DNA of 64,000 nucleotides, from positions 1 to 64,000 of the forward strand of contig CASEXH010000008.1 of NCBI GenBank assembly GCA_949291945.1, given 5' to 3'. Shown piece by piece: positions 9,316 through 18,729 of this stretch. How positions within the stretch are numbered: the first letter of the stretch is position 1; every line of letters starts with the position of its first letter. The notes below the pieces were generated by a model, which did not search any database, had not been told where the DNA came from, and saw only the letters and a program-made list of their open reading frames with translations. Made by a program: the position numbers and the translations under genes. Source of the DNA: an uncultured Bacillota bacterium. GTDB taxonomy: Bacteria; Bacillota; Clostridia; Lachnospirales; Lachnospiraceae.

Positions 9316-10519
9316 TTTCCCCGATTCCTTTCTCCACCTGATATTCTTCAATTTTCTCCCCTACCAGATGGACACGGAGGATTCCTCTTTTTCTGGCATA
9401 TTCCAGAGTCTCCTCCAAGGTATCAAAAACGCTGTTCTCTGTCATAATGCCTTTCTCCTCCAGTTCTTTCCGATACTGAACACTGGCTGGAATATGTTTC
9501 AGATCCCGGGTAAAAACCAATATCTTCGGTACAGGTTCTGGTTCCGGTTCTTTCACCTGACTGGCCAGATCCACATTAAACCCGAAGCCAATGGCACAAT
9601 GATCTTCCCCGAACTGTGACAGAAGAGTATCATATCTGCCTCCGGAAAGCACCTGCTCTCCCAGTCCCCGGAAATATCCCCGAAAAATGATCCCTGTATA
9701 ATATTCTGCCAGATTTACCAGACCCAGATCAATGAGCACCTTATCCCCCAGGCCAAGTTCCTGCAGATATTCATATATCCGTTTTAAGTAGTCCAGGCTT
9801 TCTCTGGCCCCGTTTTCATCGAAGAGTTCATACGCTTCCCGGAAAACCTCTGCTCCGCCGAAAAGTCTGGGTAACTTTCTGAGAGCCCTTGCCGCCTTAT
9901 TGTCCTTAGCCCTTCCAAGTGTATCCGAGAGAGCTGCATAATTTTTCTGTTCTACCAACTGGCGGATTTCCTCTTTTGTGTCATCATCCGCATCCAGGCT
10001 ATCCATAATAGCTTTGAAATAACCGATATGACAAAGTTCCAGACGGTATTTTCCCCCGCTGACTTTATCAAGACTTCTGGCGGCCAGTTCTACCACTTCC
10101 AGATCTCCCCTGAGAGGGGAGCCGCCGATTAATTCGATTCCTACCTGGTTGATCTCCACACTTTTGCTTTTTCGCTCCGGAAATCCCCGGTATATATTAT
10201 GATTGTAATAAAGTCTCAATGGTTTTGGCAGTCCTTTCAGCCTTGTAGCTGTCAGACGTGCTACCGGAGCTGTACAGTCCGGACACAGCACCATCAGCCT
10301 GCCCTTTGCATCTGTCAGCTTATACATAGCCTCTTTTGGCAGGTACTTTGCTGCCTTCCCAAAAACGTCATAAAACTCCAGGGCTGGTGTCATCACACGC
10401 CGATAGCCCTGGGATACAAATAACTCCTTTAATGTTTTTGTCACCTGGGAACGCTGGTCACACTCTCCAAAAAGCAGATCCCTGGTTCCGTCCGGTGTAA
10501 TTTTGTCATAATATCTCAT
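9302..10519 (-). CDS. hisZ: ATP phosphoribosyltransferase regulatory subunit
   Basis: A histidyl-tRNA-synthetase paralogue without aminoacylation activity that forms the regulatory part of the HisG-HisZ octamer. 405 residues. Class II synthetase core motifs can be traced (TPDGTRDLLF; YRGFPERKSKSVEINQVGIELIGG; the RYDTLLSQFG segment). It is the first gene of the his operon, with GGGG Shine-Dalgarno and a promoter about 30 bases upstream. Confidence 0.93.
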   Translation of the reverse strand: MRYYDKITPDGTRDLLFGECDQRSQVTKTLKELFVSQGYRRVMTPALEFYDVFGKAAKYLPKEAMYKLTDAKGRLMVLCPDCTAPVARLTATRLKGLPKPLRLYYNHNIYRGFPERKSKSVEINQVGIELIGGSPLRGDLEVVELAARSLDKVSGGKYRLELCHIGYFKAIMDSLDADDDTKEEIRQLVEQKNYAALSDTLGRAKDNKAARALRKLPRLFGGAEVFREAYELFDENGARESLDYLKRIYEYLQELGLGDKVLIDLGLVNLAEYYTGIIFRGYFRGLGEQVLSGGRYDTLLSQFGEDHCAIGFGFNVDLASQVKEPEPEPVPKILVFTRDLKHIPASVQYRKELEEKGIMTENSVFDTLEETLEYARKRGILRVHLVGEKIEEYQVEKGIGENETN

Positions 10520-10550
10520 CTTTATGTCCCCTTCGCTTTAACGTGCTACC

Positions 10551-10579
10551 ATATTACCATCATAGATTTTTTATGTCAA
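10551..10579 (-). promoter_or_regulatory. Promoter of the his operon
   Basis: Minus-strand TTGACA (10574-10579), 17-base spacer, TAATAT (10551-10556). The predicted leader is only about 25 bases, too short for a T-box or a leader peptide, so control must be at initiation or by enzyme feedback. Confidence 0.75.
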
Positions 10580-10637
10580 TGTTTTTCAGCAGCACATATA
10601 TGTCTTATTATAGCAGACTCAGATTTTATTGTATAGC

Positions 10638-10689
10638 AAAAAAGGGCTGCGTCATTAAACATAATCGAGAATATTTAATGCCGCAGCCC
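10638..10689 (-). terminator. Terminator of the rhaBAD-reductase operon
   Basis: Minus-strand GGGCTGCGGCATTAAA pairs with TTTAATGACGCAGCCC (one mismatch), followed by TTTTTT. The loop contains ATATTCTCGA, a sequence shared with the V-ATPase operon terminator near 51.4 kb. Confidence 0.85.
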
Positions 10690-10748
10690 CATCTTCGGGC
10701 AGCTATTGAAGTATATTTCTTTTTATACAGGAGTATCCTTGCGCCTTT

Positions 10749-12695
10749 CTATATATCCAGTGCCCCATGATACCCCCAATATACTGCATTGGTAATAGTG
10801 GATACCTTTGCCGCATCTCCGATCACAGCCACATAGGGGGCTGCGTCTCTCAGTTTTTCCACCATATCAGTCCTGGACCGCTGGCCCAGAGCACAGATCA
10901 CCGTAGTCCCCGGAACCAGGTGTTCTTTTCCCTCTTTGTCCTCGCAGAGGATTCCCTGGTCTGTCACCTGTTTTCCCTTATATCCGGTATGGACAGTTAC
11001 ATATTTTTCAATCTCTGCCAGCAGAAGAGGACGGTGTCTCACATTGGCATCCGGGGCCAGTTGATCCCGCATCTCTACCAGATGGACTTCTTTTCCTTCC
11101 ATTCCAAGGTGAATTGCGCATTCGCAGCCCGCCAGGCCGCCACCGAATACCACCACTTTATCTGTAACCTTTTCTTTCTCCAGATAATAATTATTGACGA
11201 TCACCACATTCTCCCCGTCGAGGCCTGGGATGGGCGGCACAAGGGGTCTGGATCCCACAGCGATGATCAGGGCATCGACCCCTTCTTTTTCCACGTACTC
11301 TCTGGTCACCTCTGTATTCAGACGGATCTCTACGCCGGCTTCCCTGGCAAAAAGGGCATAGGTCTGAGCCAGGTCATACATTTCTTTCTTGAAAGGAATG
11401 GCCTGTTCACTCTTTAAAATTCCTCCCAGGGCATTTTCTTTTTCGCAGAGGATGACTTTGTGGCCTCTTCTGGCTGCTGTCCAGGCTGCGTAAAGGCCCC
11501 CTGGGCCTCCCCCTGCTACCAGCACTTTTTTCTTCACCGGCGCAGGCTGTATCTCCACACCCTCCAGTTCCCGGCCGATCAGAGGATTTACTGTACATCT
11601 CCTGGTGGATGTAGCTGCTCTTTCCGCCATACAGGTAAAGCACCGCAGGCAGTGTACGATCTCCTGGTCCCGGTTTTCTGTCACTTTTCTGGGCAGATAA
11701 GGATCAGCCAGAAGGGCTCTTGCCATATAGACAATATCTGCCTGTCCGTCAGCGATAATCTTTTCCATCTGTTCCGGACTGTTCAGTGCCCCGATAGTGG
11801 CAACTGGCACAGACACGTGTTTCTTGATCTCTGCAGCCAGGTAGACATTACATCCGTGTTCTTTGAACATAGAAGGATGGGTGTCCCCAAATCCTCTCTG
11901 ATAGGTTCCTGCCGATACATGGAGAAGATCTATATAAGGCTCGATCTGTTTGGCGATCTCCACTCCCCCGGCCAGGTCATATCCTCCTTCAAAGAGCTCA
12001 GAACCGCTCATCCGGAACTCGATAGGGAATTTATCTCCCACCGCCTGGCGCACAGATTTCAGCACCTCTATAGCAAACCGGCACCGGTTCTCCAGGCTTC
12101 CTCCGTACTCGTCTGTACGCTTATTAAAATAGGGTGAGAGGAACTGATTAATCAGCCATCCATGGCCTCCATGGATCATCAGCATTTCAAAGCCTGCCCG
12201 TTTTGCCAGAGCTGCCGTCTTTCCGTAAGCTTCCACGATCTCCTGTATCAGTTCTTTTGTAAGGGCTTTGACCGGAACTCCGTCAGGCCTTACTGTGTCA
12301 GAGGGTCCCCACTGGTGCATGGAATGCTGTCTGGCCTTATCTGTCATATAGGTTCCTGCGTACATACCGGAATGGGACAGTTCCAGACTGGGAATAGCTC
12401 CGTGACGGCGGATGGCATCTGCCGTATAAGTAGCAGCCGCCAGAGAATTCAAAATAGAGGTATCAAGATGATAAGCGTGGGAACCATCAGTCTTTGGATG
12501 CACCATACATTCGCTCACCGTCACCGCTCCGGCTCCTCCTTTTGCCCGGAGTTCGTAGAAAGCCGTAGACTTTGGGCCGATACAGCCGTCATTGGTAATA
12601 TCCGTTCCTCCCATGGGTGCAGAAAACATACGGTTGCGGAATGTGACATTTCCTATGGTGATAAGCTTTGTTAAATTAGGATACTTTCTCTCCAT
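10749..12695 (-). CDS. Old-yellow-enzyme ene-reductase with Fe-S and NAD-binding domains
   Basis: A 648-residue flavoprotein of the 2,4-dienoyl-CoA reductase/BaiCD-BaiH type. Residues 1-345 form the FMN TIM barrel (HGGHGWLINQFLSP at 175). Cys349, 352, 355 and 367 form an Fe-S ligand set. A Rossmann FAD/NAD region starts with VAGGGPGG at 393, with a second GGGLAG fold later. Relatives reduce activated C=C bonds in enoyl thioesters, bile-acid enones or flavonoids. It is the last gene of the rhamnose operon, 25 bases after rhaD with a good Shine-Dalgarno. That position suggests it acts on a rhamnoside-derived aglycone or disposes of electrons during rhamnose use; the substrate is not established. 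Confidence 0.85.
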   Translation of the reverse strand: MERKYPNLTKLITIGNVTFRNRMFSAPMGGTDITNDGCIGPKSTAFYELRAKGGAGAVTVSECMVHPKTDGSHAYHLDTSILNSLAAATYTADAIRRHGAIPSLELSHSGMYAGTYMTDKARQHSMHQWGPSDTVRPDGVPVKALTKELIQEIVEAYGKTAALAKRAGFEMLMIHGGHGWLINQFLSPYFNKRTDEYGGSLENRCRFAIEVLKSVRQAVGDKFPIEFRMSGSELFEGGYDLAGGVEIAKQIEPYIDLLHVSAGTYQRGFGDTHPSMFKEHGCNVYLAAEIKKHVSVPVATIGALNSPEQMEKIIADGQADIVYMARALLADPYLPRKVTENRDQEIVHCLRCFTCMAERAATSTRRCTVNPLIGRELEGVEIQPAPVKKKVLVAGGGPGGLYAAWTAARRGHKVILCEKENALGGILKSEQAIPFKKEMYDLAQTYALFAREAGVEIRLNTEVTREYVEKEGVDALIIAVGSRPLVPPIPGLDGENVVIVNNYYLEKEKVTDKVVVFGGGLAGCECAIHLGMEGKEVHLVEMRDQLAPDANVRHRPLLLAEIEKYVTVHTGYKGKQVTDQGILCEDKEGKEHLVPGTTVICALGQRSRTDMVEKLRDAAPYVAVIGDAAKVSTITNAVYWGYHGALDI

Positions 12696-12720
12696 TCTTT
12701 TTCCTTCCTTTCTTTCACTC

Positions 12721-13551
12721 TTATCTTTTCTCGTACAAAAAACGCTCCGGAAGACTTACATGAAAGTCTCTGGCCAGATTCCGGAAATTCTGGGGCGTGA
12801 TGGTCTGGAGTTTATCCTGCCTCATAGACAGGACTTTTACCAGTATTTCCGCAGCCTTTTCCACGGTATGCATAAGCCCGAAAGTCAGGTCAAAATCTTC
12901 TCCGGAGCAGAACATGCCGTGGTGGGCCCAGATAGCGGCGTCATACTGTCTCATTAACCTGCTGGTCTCTACGGCAATGTCTCTGCCTCCCGGCACCATC
13001 CAACCTACAACGCCGATGCCGTCTGGGAAGACTACGGGACACTCTGTTGCCATTTCCCACAGTTCTCTGGTAAATATCTCATCCTTCAGAGGCAGGACAA
13101 AGGTCAGGGCGATCACATTGGGGGTGTGGGCATGATAGATCACTCTGTGAAGACCCTGGGACACCTCTTTTTTCACCTCATGGTTCATCAGGTGGCTGGG
13201 AAGCTCGCTGGTAGGTCTGCCGCCGTTTACCAGGCCCCAGCAGATCCGGTAATTCTCCCCTTTCTCATCAATTTCTATAATAGCTGTGGAGTCCTCCGGA
13301 TCCAGGATCACATTCCGGAAGTATTTCCCGCTTCCCGTCACCATGAAAAATTCTCCTGCAAGTCCGGGAACCGTGGCACCGATTTCTCGCCACTCTCTTG
13401 TCCGGTCCAGACATGGCAGGATTTCCTCCATTTCTTCTTTTTTAATACGGTAAGAAAGATTTCCTCCGTTTCTCTCATGCCAGCCCATATTCCAGCCGTC
13501 GTTGCACATTTTTATAAATCCCTGAGCAAACTTTGTATCTGTTACTTTCAT
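12721..13551 (-). CDS. rhaD: L-rhamnulose-1-phosphate aldolase
   Basis: Class II aldolase splitting rhamnulose-1-phosphate into DHAP and L-lactaldehyde. 276 residues from ATG 13551, chosen because GAGGAG lies seven bases upstream; the frame is open for 19 more codons into the rhaA end without a ribosome site. Zinc ligands appear as YHAHTPN and the AHHGMF segment, with the E-rich RNGGNLSYR near the N-terminus. Third gene of the operon. Confidence 0.94.
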   Translation of the reverse strand: MKVTDTKFAQGFIKMCNDGWNMGWHERNGGNLSYRIKKEEMEEILPCLDRTREWREIGATVPGLAGEFFMVTGSGKYFRNVILDPEDSTAIIEIDEKGENYRICWGLVNGGRPTSELPSHLMNHEVKKEVSQGLHRVIYHAHTPNVIALTFVLPLKDEIFTRELWEMATECPVVFPDGIGVVGWMVPGGRDIAVETSRLMRQYDAAIWAHHGMFCSGEDFDLTFGLMHTVEKAAEILVKVLSMRQDKLQTITPQNFRNLARDFHVSLPERFLYEKR

Positions 13552-13607
13552 CTTAATACTCCTCGCTTCTTTTCTCAATCCTTTTCCTTCTGATAATTGT
13601 GTCTTCA

Positions 13608-14864
13608 TTACTTTCTGGCGCTGAAAACCTGGTCCTCATAGGTCTTCACTGCCTCATACCAGTCTTCCCCTACCGGTTTTCCTTCTGTCTCACAGAAATA
13701 ATCCCATACATCTCCAAAAGGATAGGTTTTCATTTCTTCCTGGATCATCATAACCTCTGTGAGATGGCCTTCCTCCTGTAGTCCGGCCAGTTTTTCATTC
13801 GGCGTCAGCAGGGCATAGAGAAGGGCTTTCCTAAAGCTGCGCATGCCTACCGTCCAGGCGGCGATCCGGTTAATGCTGGCGTCAAAGAAATCCAGTCCGA
13901 TCATCACCCGGTCCAGAGCTTTATTCCTTACGATCTCTTTGGCGATCTCCCTTGTCTCATCATCAAAAAGCACCACATGATCGGAATCCCATCTAACCGG
14001 TCTGGTCACATGAAGGGCAATCTTGTCAAAGAACAGGAGCATGGCGGATATTTTGTCAGACACCACTTCTGTGGGATGGTAATGTCCATTGTCCATCAAA
14101 GGCAGGATGCCACGGCTTGCCGCATAGTTGATGGTGAATTCTGAAGATCCTACAGTATAGGACTCCATGCCGATGCCGAACACTTTAGATTCCAGGCAGA
14201 CAAGAACTTTTTCCTTATCATAAGGAATGCTTAAGATCTGATCCAGAGAATCTTTAAATCTGGCTCTGGGAGTCAGGCGGTCCGCAGGAATATCTTTATA
14301 TCCGTCAGGGATCCAGATATTCATTACGCAGGGCTGTCCGGTCTCGTTTGCCAGGTACTCGCTGATCCGGATGCAGGCCTGTCCGTGACGGATCCAGAAA
14401 TCCCGGACCTCTTTATCCGGGCTTGAAAGAGTTAGATTATCTTTTACCATATCATGGGAGAAAAAGGTGGGGTTAAAATCAATCCCCATTCCCCTCTCTT
14501 TTGCAAATGCTGCCCACCGGGCAAAATGTTCCGGTTTCAGCTGATCTCTGTCTGCATGGACTCCATCCTCAAAAATAGCATAGGAGGCATGAAGGTTCAG
14601 CTTTGTCTTTCCCGGCACTAAGCTGAAGACCTTGTCCATATCTTTCATTAATTCTTCCGGCGTCCTGGCTCTTCCCGGATAGTTTCCTGTGGTCTGAATC
14701 CCCCCTGTCAGCGGGCCGTCATGGTCAAATCCAATGACATCATCCCCCTGCCAGCAGTGCATGGAGACCGGGATCTCTTTCAGGATCTCAAGGGCTTTGT
14801 CTGTATCCACCCCTGCTTTTTCATATCGTTTCTTTGCGTCTTCATACCTTTCTTTTACATGCAT
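13608..14864 (-). CDS. rhaA: L-rhamnose isomerase
   Basis: Interconverts L-rhamnose and L-rhamnulose. 418 residues, the normal length. CWQGDDVIGFD near residue 36, FNPTFFSH, the metal-binding ESKVFGIGMESYTVGSSEF and DNGHYHPTE segments are all characteristic. It follows rhaB by 33 bases. Confidence 0.96.
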   Translation of the reverse strand: MHVKERYEDAKKRYEKAGVDTDKALEILKEIPVSMHCWQGDDVIGFDHDGPLTGGIQTTGNYPGRARTPEELMKDMDKVFSLVPGKTKLNLHASYAIFEDGVHADRDQLKPEHFARWAAFAKERGMGIDFNPTFFSHDMVKDNLTLSSPDKEVRDFWIRHGQACIRISEYLANETGQPCVMNIWIPDGYKDIPADRLTPRARFKDSLDQILSIPYDKEKVLVCLESKVFGIGMESYTVGSSEFTINYAASRGILPLMDNGHYHPTEVVSDKISAMLLFFDKIALHVTRPVRWDSDHVVLFDDETREIAKEIVRNKALDRVMIGLDFFDASINRIAAWTVGMRSFRKALLYALLTPNEKLAGLQEEGHLTEVMMIQEEMKTYPFGDVWDYFCETEGKPVGEDWYEAVKTYEDQVFSARK

Positions 14865-14897
14865 TTCTCTTTCTCCTTATTCATATGGTCTATTTTT

Positions 14898-16319
14898 TTA
14901 CTGCGCAGATACTCCGGTGTCTGGTTCAAAGGTTTTGACAGGAAAGGACTGGCGGATACAGGTTCTTGCTTCTTTCAGGCTTTCAAAAAGTCCTGCCGTC
15001 TTCATCTGCACAGCCAGATTTCCTGCGGCTGTGGCCTCTGTGGGACCTGCTGATACTCTGCGGCCTGCAGCGGCAGCAGTAAGCCGGCTTAAGTAATCGG
15101 CGTTTGCCCCGCCTCCTATGATATAGATACTATTGTAGTGTTCTCCGGTAACGGCCTCGATCTCTTTTGCGGTTCTGCCGTAGCATTCTGCCAGACTCTG
15201 ATAGATCACCGCTCCGATCTCTCCTGTGGTCCGGGGAATCTTCTGTCCTGTCTTTTGGCAGTATTCTTTTACAGCCGCTTTCATACTGGCCGGTGCGAGG
15301 AAACTTTCGTCATTTACATCCACCCGGGAAGGGAATTCCCTGTTTTCCTCTGCCCACCGGCAGATCTGCCCAAAGGAATAGGTGTCCTGATCTTCATGGC
15401 GCACAGACTGTATCATCCACAGACCCATGATATTTTTCAGAAGGCGGAAACGTCTCTCATATCCTCCTTCATTTGTCAGATTCGCCATTCTGGCCTGGGA
15501 AGTACAGACCGCCTTCTTCACCTCTGTTCCCATTAAAGACCAGGTTCCGGAACTTATGTATAGACCGGTTTCCTCCTGGCAGGGCATGGCCAGCACCGCC
15601 GAACCAGTGTCATGGGTGGCAGGGAGCACAACCCTGCAGTTAAATCCCACTTCTTTTTGTATCTCTTCTGTCAGTTCTCCCAGAACTGTCCCCGGATCCA
15701 GGATTTCCTGAAAGATTTCCCGGGGAAATCCCAGCTTTTTGATCAGCTCCCGATCCCAGTCTCCGGTCCTGGCATTGACCAGCTGGGTGGTAGTGGCGTT
15801 GGTATACTCGGTTCCTTTCTTTCCTGTAAGAAGGAAATGGAAATAGTCCGGGATCATCAGCATGGCCCCGGCTCTCTCCAGAAGTTTCGGCTCCTGTTCC
15901 TTCACTGCCATAAGCTGGTAAATGGTGTTGAAAATCTGTTTCTGTATACCGGTCCGGTCATAAAGTTCCTCTTCCGGAACAAGGGCGTAAACTTTTTCAT
16001 CCACCCCCCGGGTTCTGGAATCCCGGTAGCCAACCGCCGGTCCCAACAACCGGTCGTCCCTATCCAGCAGCACATAGTCCACAGCCCAGGTATCAATTCC
16101 CATACTTTCCGGAATATGTCCCAGGCTCCGGCATTTTTTCATTCCTTCCAGGATTTCCCGGAACAGTCGGTCCACATCCCAGCAAAGCCGGCCGTCCCTG
16201 GATATCATGCCGTTTTCAAACCGGTAGATCTCCTGCATCCTGATCTGTCCGTCTTCCATCCACCCCAGCATATGCCGGCCGCTGGAAGCGCCGATATCCA
16301 CAGCAAGAAATGTTTTCAT
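14898..16319 (-). CDS. rhaB: Rhamnulokinase
   Basis: FGGY-family kinase that phosphorylates L-rhamnulose at C1. 473 residues. It starts AVDIGASSGRHMLG (phosphate loop), has the substrate-side GIDTWAVDYVLLD, THDTGSAV and the C-terminal ATP loop GGGANADYLSRL. It is first in the rha operon and divergent from the AraC pair; GGAGAGAGGAG precedes ATG 16319. Confidence 0.95.
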   Translation of the reverse strand: MKTFLAVDIGASSGRHMLGWMEDGQIRMQEIYRFENGMISRDGRLCWDVDRLFREILEGMKKCRSLGHIPESMGIDTWAVDYVLLDRDDRLLGPAVGYRDSRTRGVDEKVYALVPEEELYDRTGIQKQIFNTIYQLMAVKEQEPKLLERAGAMLMIPDYFHFLLTGKKGTEYTNATTTQLVNARTGDWDRELIKKLGFPREIFQEILDPGTVLGELTEEIQKEVGFNCRVVLPATHDTGSAVLAMPCQEETGLYISSGTWSLMGTEVKKAVCTSQARMANLTNEGGYERRFRLLKNIMGLWMIQSVRHEDQDTYSFGQICRWAEENREFPSRVDVNDESFLAPASMKAAVKEYCQKTGQKIPRTTGEIGAVIYQSLAECYGRTAKEIEAVTGEHYNSIYIIGGGANADYLSRLTAAAAGRRVSAGPTEATAAGNLAVQMKTAGLFESLKEARTCIRQSFPVKTFEPDTGVSAQ

Positions 16320-16377
16320 CTGGTTTTCTCCTCTCTCCTTTGTTCTGTCTTTAAGATACCTCTTTTTTTCTCTGATT

Positions 16378-16432
16378 TTTAGGTCGGAATTTTCAAAAAA
16401 ATAGGACCTTATTTGCAGTTTTATAGTATAAT
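16378..16432 (+). promoter_or_regulatory. Divergent rhaB/araC control region
   Basis: A -10 TATAAT (16427-16432) lies 28 bases before the TTG start of the first AraC gene but has no good -35. Upstream, AGGTC (16381) and GGACCT (16404) form an inverted pair about 18 bases apart, a possible regulator site. A weak -35 plus a paired site fits an activator-dependent promoter; this is inference. Confidence 0.4.
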
Positions 16433-16460
16433 GACAGAAAGACGAAAGGAGGCGGCGTCA

Positions 16461-17432
16461 TTGGATCCACAGCTTTTAGAAAGACTTCGGCAGATTACCC
16501 CGGAAGAACAGCGGATCCTGGAAGGGGACCAGAACGTAGACCGTAAGCTTTATACCTCTGCCAGAAATTTTGTCATAGACAGCCGCAAGCTGCTGGCCAG
16601 AGGAAAGCTGATCGAAGTGCGTCCCCATACCAGGTTTATCCATTTTCCCCGGCACAGCCATAATTATGTAGAAATGGTCTACATGTGTTCCGGCACCACT
16701 ACTCATATTATTAACGGCACCAAAAAACTGGTCCTGGCACAGGGGGATCTTCTCCTTCTGAACCAGAATGCCACCCAGGAGATCCTTCCCGCCGGAAAAG
16801 AAGACATTGCCGTGAATTTCATTATCCTTCCCGAATTCTTTGAGCAGGCCATGCATATGCTGGAGAGCGGGAGCATTCTTTATAATTTCATCCTCTCCAC
16901 TCTTACGGCAGACAGCACCGATTCCAGTTATCTCTATTTTCATATACAGGACGCCCTTCCTGTCCAGAACCTGATCGAGAATATGATCTGGACCCTGCTT
17001 CGGAAAAATCCTGCGCCCAATACTATCAATCAGATTTCTATGGGACTTCTCTTTCTGAACCTTACCAGTTTTGCCGATACCATAGACCGGGAAGGAGAGG
17101 GCCAGTATGAACAGCATCTGGTATTTCTGGCTCTCCAGTATCTGGACAACCATTACCGGACAGGAACTCTGGAAGATTTTTCTGCTTCTGTCCATATGCA
17201 GCCATACACCGTCAGCCGCCTTTTAAAAAAGCATACTTCCATGAATTTTAAAGAACTGCTCATGGAGCGCCGGCTGCGCCAGGCCGCCTATCTGCTGTCC
17301 AACACCAGCTTTTCCACAGAGGCGGTCCTTCATGCCATAGGATATGAAAACAGCAGCTTTTTTTACCGGAAGTTTAAAGAAAAATACGGAAAGACCCCAA
17401 AAGCTTTCCGCAGAATTTCAGAGAAAGAATAG
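16461..17432 (+). CDS. AraC-family regulator with cupin sensor
   Basis: 323 residues. The N-terminal part (about 45-160) has the AraC cupin pattern (FPRHSHNYVEMVYMCSGT, then QGDLLLLN). The C-terminal hundred residues carry the two helix-turn-helix motifs (SVHMQPYTVSRLLKKH and IGYENSSFFYRKFKEKYG). TTG 16461 is chosen because AGGAGG lies eight bases upstream; the in-frame ATG at 16431 overlaps the -10 and has no ribosome site. Divergence from rhaB and position beside GH78 suggest it senses rhamnose or a rhamnoside. Confidence 0.88.
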   Translation: MDPQLLERLRQITPEEQRILEGDQNVDRKLYTSARNFVIDSRKLLARGKLIEVRPHTRFIHFPRHSHNYVEMVYMCSGTTTHIINGTKKLVLAQGDLLLLNQNATQEILPAGKEDIAVNFIILPEFFEQAMHMLESGSILYNFILSTLTADSTDSSYLYFHIQDALPVQNLIENMIWTLLRKNPAPNTINQISMGLLFLNLTSFADTIDREGEGQYEQHLVFLALQYLDNHYRTGTLEDFSASVHMQPYTVSRLLKKHTSMNFKELLMERRLRQAAYLLSNTSFSTEAVLHAIGYENSSFFYRKFKEKYGKTPKAFRRISEKE

Positions 17433-17445
17433 GAGGTATTTTAGC

Positions 17446-18645
17446 TTGGAATCCTACACCCTTTCACATCTTTCAAACCTTTCACGGACAGGGATTTTCT
17501 GCCTTTCTTCCGGACAGTGCCACAGTTTCCAGGAAAATGGAGAATTCAATCCTCTGTACCAGAATCAGCAGCTTCAGCAGAAGCTGATCCAGGGGGCCCA
17601 AAACCAGGATATTCCCTACATATGGAAAGATGAATTTCTTGTCTATTTTGCCTGTATCTTTACAGAAACCGGTTTCTATCTGGCCGGTCCCATGAGCGCA
17701 GAATATATGGACCGGGTCCAGAGGCACCGGTTTTACCGGAAATATGGGATACCTGTGGAAGAAGAAAAGAATCTGTACTGTTTTACCCTCTCCGAGATTC
17801 TTCAGACGGTAGGCCTTATGGCTGCTCTCGTATCCGGCAGCCAATATACCGATGATCAGCTTCTGGAGGCCAACCATCTCACAGAAATGACCAGGCACCA
17901 GGAAGGTGAAGAGCAGATACGGTTCAATCTGAAATCTGATGAGCAGGACTTTTACCGCCACAGCTATCTTGAGGAGCAGAAACTTCTCAATATGGTCCGT
18001 TCCGGCAATGTAGAAGAGGCCCTCCGCCTTTCAAAAGGCATGGATGTGGAGATCGGCCGGCTGGGCGGCACAGAGCTTACCCACTGCAGAAATCTTCTCA
18101 CCGTAGGGGTGACCCTCTGTGCCAGAGCGGCTATTGAAGGCGGGCTTATGCCCTATATTGCCTACCGTATCAGCGGCTTCTATATCCATAAAGGAACAGA
18201 ATGCACCGATGCCTCCCAGGTCATGATCTACCGGAATCATGCAGTGGAAGAATTGGCCAGACGGGTAAAAGATCTGAAAAAGAAACGTCATACTTCCAGT
18301 TATACGGAGCAGTGCAGAGACTATATCGGCCGTCATTTCCGGGAAAAGATCTATCTGGGAGATCTGGCCCGGAATCTGGGGATCAGTCCCAGCTATCTCT
18401 CACGGCTTTTTAAAAAAGAAACCGGGATCTGTCTCCAGGACTATATTAATGACGTACGTCTGGAGCGGGCGGCAAACCTGCTGATCTATTCTGAGGAATC
18501 CATCCCTAAGATTGCCGAATATGTAAATTTTCCTTCCCAGAGTTATTTTGGCAAGCTTTTTAAAGAGAAGATGCATATGACTCCCCGGCAGTACCGGGAA
18601 TCCTATAAACCCAGAGAATTCCTGCAGAATATAACAATATCCTGA
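17446..18645 (+). CDS. AraC-family regulator, second of the pair
   Basis: 399 residues. The C-terminal domain (about 300-395) has both AraC helix-turn-helix motifs (LARNLGISPSYLSRLFKKE; VNFPSQSYFGKLFKEK followed by MTPRQYR). The N-terminal 290 residues are not a cupin; they look like the helical sensory region seen in YesN-type regulators, family not recognised. TTG 17446 has AGGAGG nine bases upstream and starts 13 bases after the first araC stop, so the two are co-transcribed. It probably controls GH78 or the downstream glycosidase operon. Confidence 0.85.
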   Translation: MESYTLSHLSNLSRTGIFCLSSGQCHSFQENGEFNPLYQNQQLQQKLIQGAQNQDIPYIWKDEFLVYFACIFTETGFYLAGPMSAEYMDRVQRHRFYRKYGIPVEEEKNLYCFTLSEILQTVGLMAALVSGSQYTDDQLLEANHLTEMTRHQEGEEQIRFNLKSDEQDFYRHSYLEEQKLLNMVRSGNVEEALRLSKGMDVEIGRLGGTELTHCRNLLTVGVTLCARAAIEGGLMPYIAYRISGFYIHKGTECTDASQVMIYRNHAVEELARRVKDLKKKRHTSSYTEQCRDYIGRHFREKIYLGDLARNLGISPSYLSRLFKKETGICLQDYINDVRLERAANLLIYSEESIPKIAEYVNFPSQSYFGKLFKEKMHMTPRQYRESYKPREFLQNITIS

Positions 18646-18729
18646 TAAATAGTTCAAAATAACGATAGCTTTTTTGCTCATCTCTGCTATGATAGACTCC
18701 AGATAATCTTTCTGAAAAAGGAGTATAAT

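Noticed and set aside
10520..10620. T-box or His leader upstream of hisZ
   Set aside because: A consensus promoter leaves a leader of only about 25 bases; no T-box core or run of His codons.
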